Positions 1 to 9,160 are shown, counted from the first letter of the stretch. The stretch is 64,000 bases of DNA from Prevotellaceae bacterium (GCA_019420585.1 JAHZGX010000007.1:44986-108985), one strand, 5' to 3'. Translations and numbers: made by a program. Notes: generated from the sequence alone by a model not told the origin.

Positions 1-1
1 C

Positions 2-334
2 CTCTTCAAAGACACGGGCAAGACCATTTGTCGGGACCGCAATGAGATATTCTTCGTCTCCATGGACGAGGTGATACCCTCTTACAAACTCTCCAGCGGG
101 GAGAAGCAGATGCTCATCATCCTGCTTTCCGTGCTGGTACAGAACCGCAAGCCTTGTGTTCTTTTCATGGACGAACCGGAGGTGAGCCTGCACATTGAGT
201 GGCAGCAGAGGCTCGTGGGACTGGTGCGTGACCTCAATCCCAACGTGCAGGTCATCCTCACTACCCACAGCCCTGCCGTTATCATGGATGGCTGGGCCGA
301 CTGCGTGACCAACGTGGAGGACATCGTTCTATGA
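2..334 (+). CDS. AAA/ABC-type ATPase, C-terminal part (cut by window edge)
   Basis: The reading frame is already open at base 2, so only the last 110 residues or so are visible. They carry the ABC-type signature LSSGEKQ, a Walker B strand and acidic pair (VLFMDEPEVSLH) and the switch histidine motif LTTHSP. This is the usual end of an OLD/SMC-like AAA ATPase; the Walker A part lies outside the window. The stop codon overlaps the start of the next gene as ATGA (331-334), which suggests translational coupling. The partner is a DUF4435 protein, so the two probably form a complex. An ATPase next to DUF4435 is the arrangement of the PARIS anti-phage system (AriA/AriB), but similar pairs may also have other roles, and the family cannot be fixed from this fragment. 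Confidence 0.85.
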   Translation, partial: LFKDTGKTICRDRNEIFFVSMDEVIPSYKLSSGEKQMLIILLSVLVQNRKPCVLFMDEPEVSLHIEWQQRLVGLVRDLNPNVQVILTTHSPAVIMDGWADCVTNVEDIVL

Positions 335-1410
335 GTTCCCAAGGCAACGACAGTGCCGCCCAGACCGCCCAGGCCTATGCTGCCATGCAGCCCCACAAGT
401 CGGGCAAGCGGTTGCAGGACAGTCTGACATCTGATTATATTGAAGCAGCCAACCGGTTGCGGCCACGCTCGGCCAGGCACAGGATAGTGGCCTATGTGGA
501 GAGTTATGACGATGTGTTTTTCTGGCGGTCTGTCTTGCAGGAATTTGAAGACGAGCAACATTACTTCGAGGTCATGCTTCCCAGCCGCACCTCATTGGGC
601 CGGGGAAAGAAGTCTGCCCTCATGAACAGGCTCGGATCCGCGCTGGGCGAGTTCATGATTGCCTGTGTAGACGCTGATTATGACTGGCTCATGCAAGGAT
701 GCACTGAGATGAGCCACATGGTGTGCTCCAATCCGCATGTCCTGCACACCTACGTCTATGCTATAGAGAATTATCAATGTTATGCCCCTAATCTGCACAC
801 CGCCTGCGTGATGAGCACGCTGAATGACCGCAGTGTGATGGATTTGGAGGCTTTCCTTGCGGAGTTCAGCCGTATTGTATGGCCACTCTTTGTGTGGAAT
901 GTGTGGGCTTACCGTTTCGGGTATTACCGCGAGTTCAGCATGAGCCAGTTCGGTGATATTGTCTCCTTCCACAATATCAACCCCGCCAAGGGCGGCCAGG
1001 CTGCCCTTGACTCTCTAAAACACAAGGTCAACAAGTGTATTGCCATGCTTCAGAGACGCTATCCTCAGGCGCGCAAGACTTATGCTCCCCTGCGTGGGGA
1101 ATTGCTTGGCATGGGTCTTACTCCCGACACCACTTATCTTTACATTCAGGGGCACACGCTCTTTGATGGCGTGGTGATGCCGCTGCTGACTCCCATCTGC
1201 AATATCCTGCGCAGGGAACGCGAGCGTGAGATATTGCGTCTGGCCATTCACGAAAAGCAGAAGCAGAATGAACTGGCCAGTTATGAGCACAGCGTGTGCA
1301 GCGTGGACATCATGCTGAAGAAGAGTTCCGGATTCCGCCAAAGCGCACCGTATCAGTTGCTCAAGGCCGATATTACCCGGCTGATGGCCGAGGTGGGTCG
1401 GCAGAAGTAG
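331..1410 (+). CDS. DUF4435 (TOPRIM-like) protein
   Basis: This protein of 359 residues matches the DUF4435 pattern. TOPRIM-like acidic residues are visible: a glutamate in VESYDD (about residue 57) at the end of a beta strand, and a DxD pair in CVDADYDW (about residues 114 and 116), followed by a conserved-looking YAIENY segment. In known families such a fold binds metal and cleaves or joins nucleic acid. In PARIS the AriB subunit is a DUF4435 protein released by its ATPase partner when triggered. Start and stop overlap with the upstream ATPase gene supports a two-gene operon. The 3' end runs 58 bp into trkA, which is transcribed towards it. The acidic residues and family are read from sequence; the nuclease or defence role is inference. 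Confidence 0.82.
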   Translation: MSSQGNDSAAQTAQAYAAMQPHKSGKRLQDSLTSDYIEAANRLRPRSARHRIVAYVESYDDVFFWRSVLQEFEDEQHYFEVMLPSRTSLGRGKKSALMNRLGSALGEFMIACVDADYDWLMQGCTEMSHMVCSNPHVLHTYVYAIENYQCYAPNLHTACVMSTLNDRSVMDLEAFLAEFSRIVWPLFVWNVWAYRFGYYREFSMSQFGDIVSFHNINPAKGGQAALDSLKHKVNKCIAMLQRRYPQARKTYAPLRGELLGMGLTPDTTYLYIQGHTLFDGVVMPLLTPICNILRREREREILRLAIHEKQKQNELASYEHSVCSVDIMLKKSSGFRQSAPYQLLKADITRLMAEVGRQK

Positions 1411-2747
1411 CGGTCCATCTTCTTGATGAGTCCGCTCAGGCAGAACACCACCACGCGGTCGCCGGGCATGATGCGGGTGCTTCCGTGGATGGGGTATCCC
1501 ACGCCGTCACGTACCAGTCCGCCCAATGTGACACCTTTGGGAAGGCGCAATTCATATACGGGTTTCTCGGTCACCTGGCTTCCCTCGCTGGCTATGAACT
1601 CAGCCACATCAGCGTTGGCTATCGTCAGACATTTCACATTGGCTACATCGGTGTCTAGCATCATCTGGTAGATGTGGCTGGCCGCGATGGTCTTCTTATT
1701 GATGATGGTGCCTATGTCCAACTTCTCTGCCAAGGACACGTAATCCATGTTCTCCACCAGGGCAATGGTCTTCCTTACTCCCATGCGCTTGGCTGCCAGG
1801 CAAGCCAGGATGTTGGTCTCGGTATAAGGAGTGAGTGCTGCAAATGCCTGCATGTCACGCAGTCCTTCCTCGGCCAGCATGCCGGTGTCGCGCCCGTCGC
1901 CCTGTATGATGCTCACGTCAGGGTCATCGAGCAGGTCGGCAAATTGTTTGCACCGCTCCTCGTTCTGCTCAATCACTTTCACGCTTATGGAGTCGGGCTT
2001 GTCTTGTATGACGTGCAGGGCTATCAGTCCGCCGCCCATGATCATCATGTGGCGTACTTCTCCGTAGTCTTCCTTACCTGTTATCTGAAGTATGTGTTGT
2101 ACGTGTTTGCGCTGGGTCATGAAGTAGACGATGTCTCCCAAAGCCAAACTGTCGTTTCCGCCGGGGATAATGGTGTCCTCGCCACGCTTGACAGCCACTA
2201 TGTGATAGGGTGTTCCGGGACCACATAGTTCGCGCAGTGGCTTGTTGAGCACACGGGCTGTCTCGCGCAGTTTGATGCCCAGCATTACCAGTGCGCCCCC
2301 GTGCACCTCCCAGTACTGACGCACGCCCGGACGCTTGATACTGTCCAGGATTTCCCGTGCAGCCAGTGCTTCGGGGTATATGATGCTGTCAATGCCCATC
2401 TGCTTGAAGAATTCTCTGTACTCGGGACGCGTGTATTCGGCGTTGTCCACACGGGCCACCGTCTTGCGGCAGTTCAGTGCGTGAGCCAGCATGCAGCATG
2501 TGATGTTGCGTGTCTCCTCGGGTGTCACGCCGATGAAGAGGTCTGCGTGGGGCACGCCGGCCTCTTTCAATCCGTTGATGCTAGTGGGTGCCACATTCAG
2601 GGTCATGAGGTCGAACTCTCCTGAGGTGGACAGTTCGGCCGTACGGTCAGGGTTTTCATCAATGAGTATGATGTCCTGGTCTTCGCGCGAAAGCAGTTCT
2701 GCCAGGTAAGTTCCCACGACTCCTGCGCCAGCGATTACTATTTTCAT
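1353..2747 (-). CDS. trkA: Trk system potassium uptake protein TrkA
   Basis: TrkA is the cytoplasmic NAD-binding regulatory subunit of the TrkH potassium channel. The 464 residues show two tandem RCK modules. The first begins with the Rossmann loop GAGVVGTYL (residues 7-15) and the second with MIMGGGLIALHV near residue 232, each followed by a TrkA_C-like region. The start overlaps the dxs stop by 4 bp (ATGA), so it is translated after dxs. No trkH gene follows in this window. The last 15 or so residues, after the usual ending near KKMDRYF, look like an extension read out of the convergent DUF4435 gene, which it overlaps by 58 bp. Identification is firm. Confidence 0.96.
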   Translation of the reverse strand: MKIVIAGAGVVGTYLAELLSREDQDIILIDENPDRTAELSTSGEFDLMTLNVAPTSINGLKEAGVPHADLFIGVTPEETRNITCCMLAHALNCRKTVARVDNAEYTRPEYREFFKQMGIDSIIYPEALAAREILDSIKRPGVRQYWEVHGGALVMLGIKLRETARVLNKPLRELCGPGTPYHIVAVKRGEDTIIPGGNDSLALGDIVYFMTQRKHVQHILQITGKEDYGEVRHMMIMGGGLIALHVIQDKPDSISVKVIEQNEERCKQFADLLDDPDVSIIQGDGRDTGMLAEEGLRDMQAFAALTPYTETNILACLAAKRMGVRKTIALVENMDYVSLAEKLDIGTIINKKTIAASHIYQMMLDTDVANVKCLTIANADVAEFIASEGSQVTEKPVYELRLPKGVTLGGLVRDGVGYPIHGSTRIMPGDRVVVFCLSGLIKKMDRYFCRPTSAISRVISALSN

Positions 2748-4630
2748 GAGAGAGCCTTTATGATTGCTTCTTTGTCTATGCCCGCCAGGTGGTGCAGTTG
2801 CTTCACGCTTCCGTGTTCCATGAAGCGGTCTGGCAACCCCAGGCGTGTCACCTTGGGGTGCAGTTGGTGGTCGGCCATGTATTCCAGCACGGCAGAGCCC
2901 AACCCGCCCTTCAGTGTGCCGTCCTCTATGGTCACTATGTGCCGGAACTTCTGTCCTACGGCACTGAGTATCTCTTCGTCAATGGGTTTCAGGAAGCGCA
3001 TATCATAATGTGCAATGCTCCTTCCCTTGCTTTCCAGTTCACCAAGGGCTCGTTCTACTTCGTTGCCCACGGGTCCCAGGCTCAGTACCACTGCCTCGCT
3101 GCCCTCGCGCATGAGCCGTCCCTTGCCCACGGGTATTTCCTCCAGGGGGCATCGCCAGTCGGCATGTTCGGCATGTCCGCGCGGAAACCTGATGACGAAA
3201 GGCCCCTTGCCGGGCAGTTGTGCCGTGTACATCAGCCGTCGGAGTTCGTTCTCGTCCATGGGTGATGACAGCGTGAGGTTGGGCACAGGGCGCAGTGCCG
3301 ACAGGTCAAAAGCCCCGTGGTGTGTGGGGCCGTCCTCGCCTACAAGCCCGGCTCTGTCCAGACAGAGCACCACATCGAGGCGGCACAGTGCCACGTCATG
3401 TATGATGTTGTCGAAGGCGCGCTGTGAGAAACTGGAGTAGATATTGCAGAAGGGCAGCAGTCCCGCACTGGCCATTCCGCCCGAGAAGGTCACTGCATGT
3501 TCCTCGGCAATGCCCACGTCAAAAGTGCGGTCGGGCATTTCCTTCATCATGCGGGTCAGTCCGCAGCCTGTAGCCATGGCTGGCGTGACGGCCACAATAC
3601 GGTCATTCGCCTTTGCCAATTCCAGTAAGGTTTCTCCGAAAACGTCTTGATATTTGGGTGGAAGCCCGCTTGTATCCTGTTGCAGGCACTTGCCTGTCTC
3701 TGGATCATAGCGTCCCGGTGCGTGGAAAAGTGTGGGATTCTGCTCTGCCGGCTCAAATCCTTTTCCTTTCACAGTGTGGATATGCAGCAGTTTCGGCCCC
3801 TTCATGTCCTTTATCTGCACCAGTGTGTTGACCAGTTCTATGACATCATGGCCGTCGCTTGGCCCGAAATAACGGATGTTCATGCCTTCAAAGATGTTCT
3901 GCTGGTCGGTGAGTAGTGACTTCAACGAATTGTTGAAGCGCAATACCCTCTGCCTTCCCCGCTCGCTGAGCAGCCCCCACTTGAGCATCTTCTGTGAGAT
4001 GCGGAAGCGTAACCAGTTGTACAACCGACTTGTGTGAAGGTGATGCAGGTAATGTTTCATGCCGCCCACGCTGCTGTCTATGCTCATATTGTTGTCGTTC
4101 AATATGATGAGCATGTCGTTTGGAGTGGTGCTCGCATTGTTCAGCCCCTCATAGGCCAGACCTCCGCTCATGCTTCCGTCGCCTATGACGGCCACCACAT
4201 GGCGGTCGGCATGTCCGGTTTTCCTGTCTGCCACGGCCATTCCAAGCGCGGCAGAAATGCTGTTGGAGGCATGTCCGCAGGCAAAGGTGTCATACTCACT
4301 CTCGTCCGGTGAAGGGAACGGGCGCAGTCCGTGCAGTTGTCTGTACGTGCAGAAAGCCTCCATGCGCCCGGTAAGCATCTTGTGTCCGACAGCCTGGTGC
4401 CCTACATCCCACACGATGCGGTCATAAGGGGTGTTGAATACATAATGCAGTGCCACGGTCAGTTCCACCACGCCCATACTGCTGGCGAAGTGACCGGGGG
4501 TGTCTGCCAGGGAATGTATGATGGCCTGGCGGAGTTCGCTGCATACTTTGGGCAGAGCCTCCCGCGGCAGTTTGCGCAGGTCGGCCGGCAGGTGTATGCC
4601 TTGAAGCAATGGTATGGGTTCTTTGTCCAA
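2744..4630 (-). CDS. dxs: 1-deoxy-D-xylulose-5-phosphate synthase
   Basis: Dxs joins pyruvate and glyceraldehyde 3-phosphate, with thiamine diphosphate, to start the MEP isoprenoid pathway. The protein has 628 residues, the usual length. It shows the thiamine diphosphate motif GDGSMSGG...NDNNMSI near residues 150-185, the transketolase middle domain (GIAEEHAVTF, HHGAFDLSALRP) and the C-terminal domain. The start is TTG at 4628-4630: there is no in-frame ATG between it and the promoter, and the N-terminus from here (DKEPIPLLQGI...LRKL) aligns with remembered Bacteroides Dxs starts. trkA follows with a 4-bp overlap. Another MEP gene, ispD, lies in the next operon. Confidence 0.97.
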   Translation of the reverse strand: MDKEPIPLLQGIHLPADLRKLPREALPKVCSELRQAIIHSLADTPGHFASSMGVVELTVALHYVFNTPYDRIVWDVGHQAVGHKMLTGRMEAFCTYRQLHGLRPFPSPDESEYDTFACGHASNSISAALGMAVADRKTGHADRHVVAVIGDGSMSGGLAYEGLNNASTTPNDMLIILNDNNMSIDSSVGGMKHYLHHLHTSRLYNWLRFRISQKMLKWGLLSERGRQRVLRFNNSLKSLLTDQQNIFEGMNIRYFGPSDGHDVIELVNTLVQIKDMKGPKLLHIHTVKGKGFEPAEQNPTLFHAPGRYDPETGKCLQQDTSGLPPKYQDVFGETLLELAKANDRIVAVTPAMATGCGLTRMMKEMPDRTFDVGIAEEHAVTFSGGMASAGLLPFCNIYSSFSQRAFDNIIHDVALCRLDVVLCLDRAGLVGEDGPTHHGAFDLSALRPVPNLTLSSPMDENELRRLMYTAQLPGKGPFVIRFPRGHAEHADWRCPLEEIPVGKGRLMREGSEAVVLSLGPVGNEVERALGELESKGRSIAHYDMRFLKPIDEEILSAVGQKFRHIVTIEDGTLKGGLGSAVLEYMADHQLHPKVTRLGLPDRFMEHGSVKQLHHLAGIDKEAIIKALS

Positions 4631-4655
4631 ATCTGTCTTGTATAGTGTCGGAGTG

Positions 4656-4686
4656 CAAAATTATGTAAAAACGTTGAGGGTGCAAA
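4656..4686 (-). promoter_or_regulatory. Promoter for dxs-trkA
   Basis: On the minus strand, TTTG (4683-4686), exactly 19 bp, then TAATTTTG (4656-4663). This is a full match to the Bacteroidetes TTTG-N19-TAnnTTTG form. Transcription should begin about 6 bases on, leaving a leader of about 20 nt before the TTG start. Confidence 0.8.
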
Positions 4687-4818
4687 GTGTTTTCCATAAA
4701 AAGGTGTTGGCGGTCGGGATGCCTTGCGTTGGGGGATGAAGCACTTGGCGCAGGTTTGGCCGGCCGGCAGTTCTTTGTGCTAAGGAGGGACTATGGGGAT
4801 GTCCGTAGCCTGCTTCGG

Positions 4819-6915
4819 TCAGGAAATCTTGCCCCAGTCCTGGCGGTCGGGATATTCTTGATCAAGTGTGTGCCGCAGTATCTGTCCCATGGGAGTTACC
4901 AGATGCGGGTCAGTGGAGAGTATCTGGCAGGCAGTATCACGCGCCCACTGCACCAGCATGCCGTCCTTGGCCAGGTTGGCCAGGCGCAGATGCAGCCCGT
5001 CACCGCTTTGCTGCGTGCCTTCCAAGTCACCGGGGCCGCGCAGTTTGAGGTCTTCCTCGGCAATCTGGAATCCATCGGTGGTGTCGGTCATCACCTGCAT
5101 CCTGCGTCTCACGTCGGCTCCTGCTGTGTTGCCGGTGACCAGTATGCACCATGACTGGTTGCCGCCGCGCCCCACCCGTCCGCGCAACTGGTGCAGTTGC
5201 GACAGCCCGAAGCGTTCGGCGTTGAAGATGACCATCACCGTGGCACGCGGCACGTTGACTCCCACCTCAATGACCGTTGTGGCCACCAGTATCTGTGTCT
5301 CCCCCTGGGTGAAGAGATGCATTTGTTCTTCCTTCTCGGCGGCCTTCATGCGTCCGTGCACCATGCCTATGCGGTAATGGGGAAACACTTTCTGGAGGGT
5401 GGAAAATTCGTTTTCCACGTTGCGCAGAGCCATCTTGTCGCTCTCCTTCACCAGTGGGAATACGAAATAAGCCTGGCTCCCAGCCTCTATCTGTGTGCTC
5501 ACGGCACTGTAGAGGCGTCCCAGGTCGGTGTCGGGAATGTGCAGGGTGCGTATGGGCTTGCGACCAGGGGGCAATTGGTCGATGACCGACACGTCAAGGT
5601 CACCGTAGAGTGTCATGGCCAGCGTGCGGGGGATGGGAGTGGCGGTCATCACCAGGATGTGCGGTGCAATGGTGTTCTTGACCCAAAGGCGTGCGCGCTG
5701 TGCCACGCCAAAACGGTGTTGCTCGTCAATGACAGCTAGTCCTAGGCTGCGGAACTGCACGCAGTCTTCTATGACTGCATGTGTGCCCACCAGCATGTCC
5801 ACCGTGCCGTCGGCCAGTCCGTCAAGTATCTCTTGCCTCTTCTTTCCCTTCACCGTTCCGGTGAGGAGTTCCACCTTCACGGGCAGGTGAGCCAGCATGG
5901 AGCGGAAGGATTTCAGATGCTGCTCGGCCAGAATCTCGGTGGGAGCCATGATGCAGGCTTGGTGTCCGTTGTCCACGGCCAGCAGCATCACCATGAGTGC
6001 CACCAGTGTCTTGCCGCTGCCTACGTCGCCTTGCAGCAGGCGGTTCATCTGTCGCCCGCGCTTCATGTCGGCATGTATTTCGCGTATGACGCGCTTTTGG
6101 GCATCGGTCAGGCTGAATGGCAGGTATTTGGAATAGAAGTCATTGAAGAGCGAACCCACGTGGGTGAAGGGGTGTCCTGTCTTGGAAGCCTGCCGCTGGC
6201 GTGCATAAAGTTGTATGCTGAGTTGTATGAAAAAGAGTTCTTCAAATTTGAGCCGGGTCATGGCACGCGTCAGTTGCTCGGCCGACTGCGGGTAATGGGC
6301 GGCCCGCAGTGCCTTGTCAAGGGTCATGAGCCCCAGTCTGTGGCACATCTCTTCGGGCATGGTCTCAGGCACAGGTTCTTTCAGCAGTTCCAGTAACTTA
6401 CCGGTGAACTGTTCCATGCTGCGTGAAGTGAGTCCCGCGCGTCGCATCTTCTCGGTCACTGAATAGTAGGGCTGCATGCGCATGCGGTTCAGTGAGAGTG
6501 ACTCGGCGGGATCCACGTCGGGGTGGGCAATGTTGATGCGGCCGTTGAAGGCGTTCGGCCTGCCGAACACGATGTAGTCACGGTCCAGTTTGAGCGTGGA
6601 GGTCACGTAGCGTATGCCCTGGAACCATACCAAGTCCACAAAACCTTCTCCGTCAGAGAAGTGTGCCACGAGCCTTGCCTTGCGTCCCTGCCCCGTTTGT
6701 TCCATGCTGATGATGCGTCCGCGCAACTGCACGAAGGGCATGTCGGCTCTCAGTTCGCTGATGTGGTACAACCGGCTGCGGTCGATATGCTTGTAGGGAA
6801 AACAATAGAGCAGGTCATGCCATGTGCTGATACCCAGCTCCGCTTGGAGCAGGGCGGCACGCCGTGGGCCGATGCCCGGCAGGTAAGTGAGTTCCGCTTG
6901 TCTGAGGTCTTGCAT
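4819..6915 (-). CDS. recG: ATP-dependent DNA helicase RecG
   Basis: RecG remodels stalled replication forks and branch-migrates Holliday junctions. The 698 residues are close to the 693 of E. coli RecG. The N-terminal wedge region begins with a helix-hairpin-like segment (YLPGIGPRRAALL). Helicase motifs follow in order: Walker A GDVGSGKTLVAL, motif II DEQH, motif III MTATPIPRTLAMT, and motif VI QLRGRVGRGG. The C-terminal part has the RecG-type EDLKLRGPGDLEGTQQSG. It is the third gene of the DJ-1/ispD/recG operon, 11 bp after ispD. Confidence 0.97.
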   Translation of the reverse strand: MQDLRQAELTYLPGIGPRRAALLQAELGISTWHDLLYCFPYKHIDRSRLYHISELRADMPFVQLRGRIISMEQTGQGRKARLVAHFSDGEGFVDLVWFQGIRYVTSTLKLDRDYIVFGRPNAFNGRINIAHPDVDPAESLSLNRMRMQPYYSVTEKMRRAGLTSRSMEQFTGKLLELLKEPVPETMPEEMCHRLGLMTLDKALRAAHYPQSAEQLTRAMTRLKFEELFFIQLSIQLYARQRQASKTGHPFTHVGSLFNDFYSKYLPFSLTDAQKRVIREIHADMKRGRQMNRLLQGDVGSGKTLVALMVMLLAVDNGHQACIMAPTEILAEQHLKSFRSMLAHLPVKVELLTGTVKGKKRQEILDGLADGTVDMLVGTHAVIEDCVQFRSLGLAVIDEQHRFGVAQRARLWVKNTIAPHILVMTATPIPRTLAMTLYGDLDVSVIDQLPPGRKPIRTLHIPDTDLGRLYSAVSTQIEAGSQAYFVFPLVKESDKMALRNVENEFSTLQKVFPHYRIGMVHGRMKAAEKEEQMHLFTQGETQILVATTVIEVGVNVPRATVMVIFNAERFGLSQLHQLRGRVGRGGNQSWCILVTGNTAGADVRRRMQVMTDTTDGFQIAEEDLKLRGPGDLEGTQQSGDGLHLRLANLAKDGMLVQWARDTACQILSTDPHLVTPMGQILRHTLDQEYPDRQDWGKIS

Positions 6916-6926
6916 GTGCCTGGTGG

Positions 6927-7607
6927 TCAGTGTGTCTCCATGAGTCCCCGAGCCAGAAGAAGGTCAGCAGGTGTGGTGAGTTTGATGTTCTCGCGGTTGC
7001 CCTCCACCAGTGTCACGGGCTGTCCGTATGCTTCTACCACCGATGCATCATCTGTAAACTGTGGTGAGAAGGGTTGTCCGTAGGCTTGGCGTAGGAGACT
7101 CAGGCGGAACACTTGAGGGGTTTGCACCAGTCGGTAATCGTTCCTGGGCACCGTGTGGCTCTGACCATCGGGCGTGAGATGGCGCAGGGTCTCCACCACG
7201 GGTGTCACGGGTACGGCAGTCCCGCTCCGGCTGGCCTCTTCGTAGCAGCGCAGCAGTGTTTCGCGTGACACGAAGGGACGTACTCCGTCATGTATGCCCA
7301 CCAGTGCCTCGCTCACCTGTGACGGTATGGCGGCCAGCCCGTTGCGCACGGAGTGAAAGCGTGTCTCGCCTCCTGCTACAGTCACGAACTCACCTTCCAG
7401 CCCATGCTCGCGGCACAGGGTGTCCCAGTGGCTGTGCTGTCCTTGCGGAAGCACAATGATGATGCGTATGTCGGGAAACGTGTCGCAGAAGCGGTCGATG
7501 GTGTGCATCAGTACAGGGCGCCTGTTGAGAGGCAGAAACTGCTTGGGCACGTCGCCTCCCATGCGCAGCCCCTGTCCGCCTGCCACCAATATGGCATAAC
7601 GTTCCAT
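6927..7607 (-). CDS. ispD: 2-C-methyl-D-erythritol 4-phosphate cytidylyltransferase
   Basis: IspD transfers CMP from CTP to methylerythritol phosphate, the third step of the MEP isoprenoid pathway. The 226 residues begin with the nucleotidyltransferase loop LVAGGQGLRMGGDVPKQFLPL, and the GIHDGVRPFV and TDDASVVEAYG segments are the other conserved blocks. Its start abuts the stop of the DJ-1 gene with no spacer, and recG follows after 11 bp. Its pathway partner dxs is just beyond recG, in its own transcript. Confidence 0.96.
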   Translation of the reverse strand: MERYAILVAGGQGLRMGGDVPKQFLPLNRRPVLMHTIDRFCDTFPDIRIIIVLPQGQHSHWDTLCREHGLEGEFVTVAGGETRFHSVRNGLAAIPSQVSEALVGIHDGVRPFVSRETLLRCYEEASRSGTAVPVTPVVETLRHLTPDGQSHTVPRNDYRLVQTPQVFRLSLLRQAYGQPFSPQFTDDASVVEAYGQPVTLVEGNRENIKLTTPADLLLARGLMETH

Positions 7608-8162
7608 TCAGGGCACCAGTTGTGAGTAAAGCATGCCGTCACGCAGTGGCAGTGAGGCTTCCTGATTCTTGAGGAGTTCCACTAGGGCATAGCCGAACTC
7701 AAAGGCGGCAGCGGGTCCCTTGCCGGTGACGGTGTTGCCGTCCACTTCCACCAGAGCACCGGTGCAGTGTGCTCCTTCCAGTTCACCTTCCACGCCTGGG
7801 TAGCAGGTGGCTTTCTTACCTTTCAGAAGTCCCATGTGACCCAGCACCAGCGGGGCAGCACAAATGGCGGCCACGGCTTTCCCTTGGGCAGCATGCTTTT
7901 CCAGTACCTCGCGCAGTGGGGCGCAGGTATCCAAGTTGGTGGCTCCGGGCAGTCCGCCGGGTAGAACCATCAGTTCCACTTGGCTGAAGTCCACCTGGTC
8001 AAGCATCATGTCGGCCTGCACGGGAATGCCATGCGTGCCCTTGACCACAAGGCTGTCCTCAATGGAAACTATGCGGGCATCCAGTCCGGCACGCCGCATG
8101 ATATCTACTGGGGCAATGGCTTCAATCTCCTCGAAGCCTGTTGCCAGAAAGACTGTAATCAT
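7608..8162 (-). CDS. DJ-1/PfpI family protein
   Basis: This 184-residue protein has the DJ-1/ThiJ/YajL fold signs: an early glutamate in GFEEIEA (about residues 9-15), the nucleophile elbow with cysteine in AAICAAPLVLG (about residue 100), and the glycine-rich VLPGGLPGA loop. Members are small cytosolic proteins linked to oxidative or glyoxal stress; the exact substrate here is not known. It is the first gene of the operon with ispD and recG and abuts ispD. Its promoter lies back to back with that of nadK. Confidence 0.9.
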   Translation of the reverse strand: MITVFLATGFEEIEAIAPVDIMRRAGLDARIVSIEDSLVVKGTHGIPVQADMMLDQVDFSQVELMVLPGGLPGATNLDTCAPLREVLEKHAAQGKAVAAICAAPLVLGHMGLLKGKKATCYPGVEGELEGAHCTGALVEVDGNTVTGKGPAAAFEFGYALVELLKNQEASLPLRDGMLYSQLVP

Positions 8163-8210
8163 ATACCTTATATATAATATGTGTGTTGCAATAATCGAAA
8201 CTCCCTACCG

Positions 8211-8218
8211 CAAAGTTA
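8211..8218 (-). promoter_or_regulatory. -7 element for the DJ-1/ispD/recG operon
   Basis: TAACTTTG on the minus strand, about 50 bp before the start codon. No clear TTTG at -33 is seen. It sits only 12 bp from the oppositely facing nadK element. Confidence 0.6.
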
Positions 8219-8230
8219 GAAAATATTCAT

Positions 8231-8238
8231 TAACTTTG
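8231..8238 (+). promoter_or_regulatory. -7 element for nadK
   Basis: TAACTTTG on the plus strand, 22 bp before the nadK ATG at 8261. It is divergent from, and very near, the DJ-1 operon element, so the two promoters may compete. Confidence 0.6.
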
Positions 8239-8260
8239 CTCCTCCAAGCAGTATATAAAT

Positions 8261-9160
8261 ATGGAGAAACCTATCAAGGTGGCCCTTTTTGGCAGCATCT
8301 CCGACCCCTCCCGAGCCGTTTATGCGCAGAATTTGCTGGATGCTCTGGAGAGTCAGAATGCCTGCGTGGGCATTGATGTCCCCTTTTATGAGAGTCTGAC
8401 AGAGGCTTCGGACATACGTGTCCCGGACATAGCCTGCCCTCTTGAGGACGGCTTCCAGGCCGACTTGGCCGTCAGCCTGGGCGGCGATGGCACATTCCTG
8501 GCAACGGCCAAGAGGATGGGAGCCTCTGAAACGCCTATCCTTGGCATCAACTTGGGACGCTTGGGATTTCTGGCCGATTTCTCTCCCGAGGACATCGATA
8601 TGGCAGTGGATCAGGCCTGCAAGGGGCTCCTGCCTGCCGAGTTGCGTTCCGTGCTTGGTGTCAGTTTCTCTTCTGGGCAGCCTCACGACTATCCTTTTGC
8701 ACTCAATGAGGTGGCTGTGCTCAAGCGTGACATGAGCAGCATGATTAGTATCAGGGTGGAGATTGACGGCGAGTACCTCACCACTTACCTGGCCGACGGG
8801 CTCATCATCAATACTCCTACCGGCAGCACGGGGTACGCGCTGAGCGTGGGAGGTCCTGTCATGTCGCCCCAAAGCGACTTGCTGGGACTGGTGCCGGTGG
8901 CTCCGCACAGCCTGAGCGCACGTCCGCTGACGCTGAGTGGCGATGCATGTGTAAGCCTTACGGTGGAGAGCCGCAGCCATAATTTCCTGGTGGCAATAGA
9001 CGGGCGCAGCGAGGCCTGTGTCGAGAATGTGCAGCTGACAGTGCGTAAGGCACCTTATCAAGTGCATGTGCTGAAGCGTCCCGGAGGCTCATTTTTCCGC
9101 ACGCTCAGGCAGAAACTCATGTGGGGAAGTGACACCAGGGCTCATGAATGCCGCCCCTGA
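8261..9160 (+). CDS. nadK: NAD kinase
   Basis: NadK phosphorylates NAD+ to NADP+ with ATP. The 299 residues show the diagnostic LGGDGTFL motif (catalytic aspartate about residue 77) and the substrate-binding block NTPTGSTGYALSVGGP, followed by the C-terminal beta domain. It starts a short rightward unit, with an ABC exporter gene 34 bp downstream. From memory, other Bacteroidales have pdxJ and the exbB/exbD/tonB genes next to nadK; none is present here. Confidence 0.96.
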   Translation: MEKPIKVALFGSISDPSRAVYAQNLLDALESQNACVGIDVPFYESLTEASDIRVPDIACPLEDGFQADLAVSLGGDGTFLATAKRMGASETPILGINLGRLGFLADFSPEDIDMAVDQACKGLLPAELRSVLGVSFSSGQPHDYPFALNEVAVLKRDMSSMISIRVEIDGEYLTTYLADGLIINTPTGSTGYALSVGGPVMSPQSDLLGLVPVAPHSLSARPLTLSGDACVSLTVESRSHNFLVAIDGRSEACVENVQLTVRKAPYQVHVLKRPGGSFFRTLRQKLMWGSDTRAHECRP

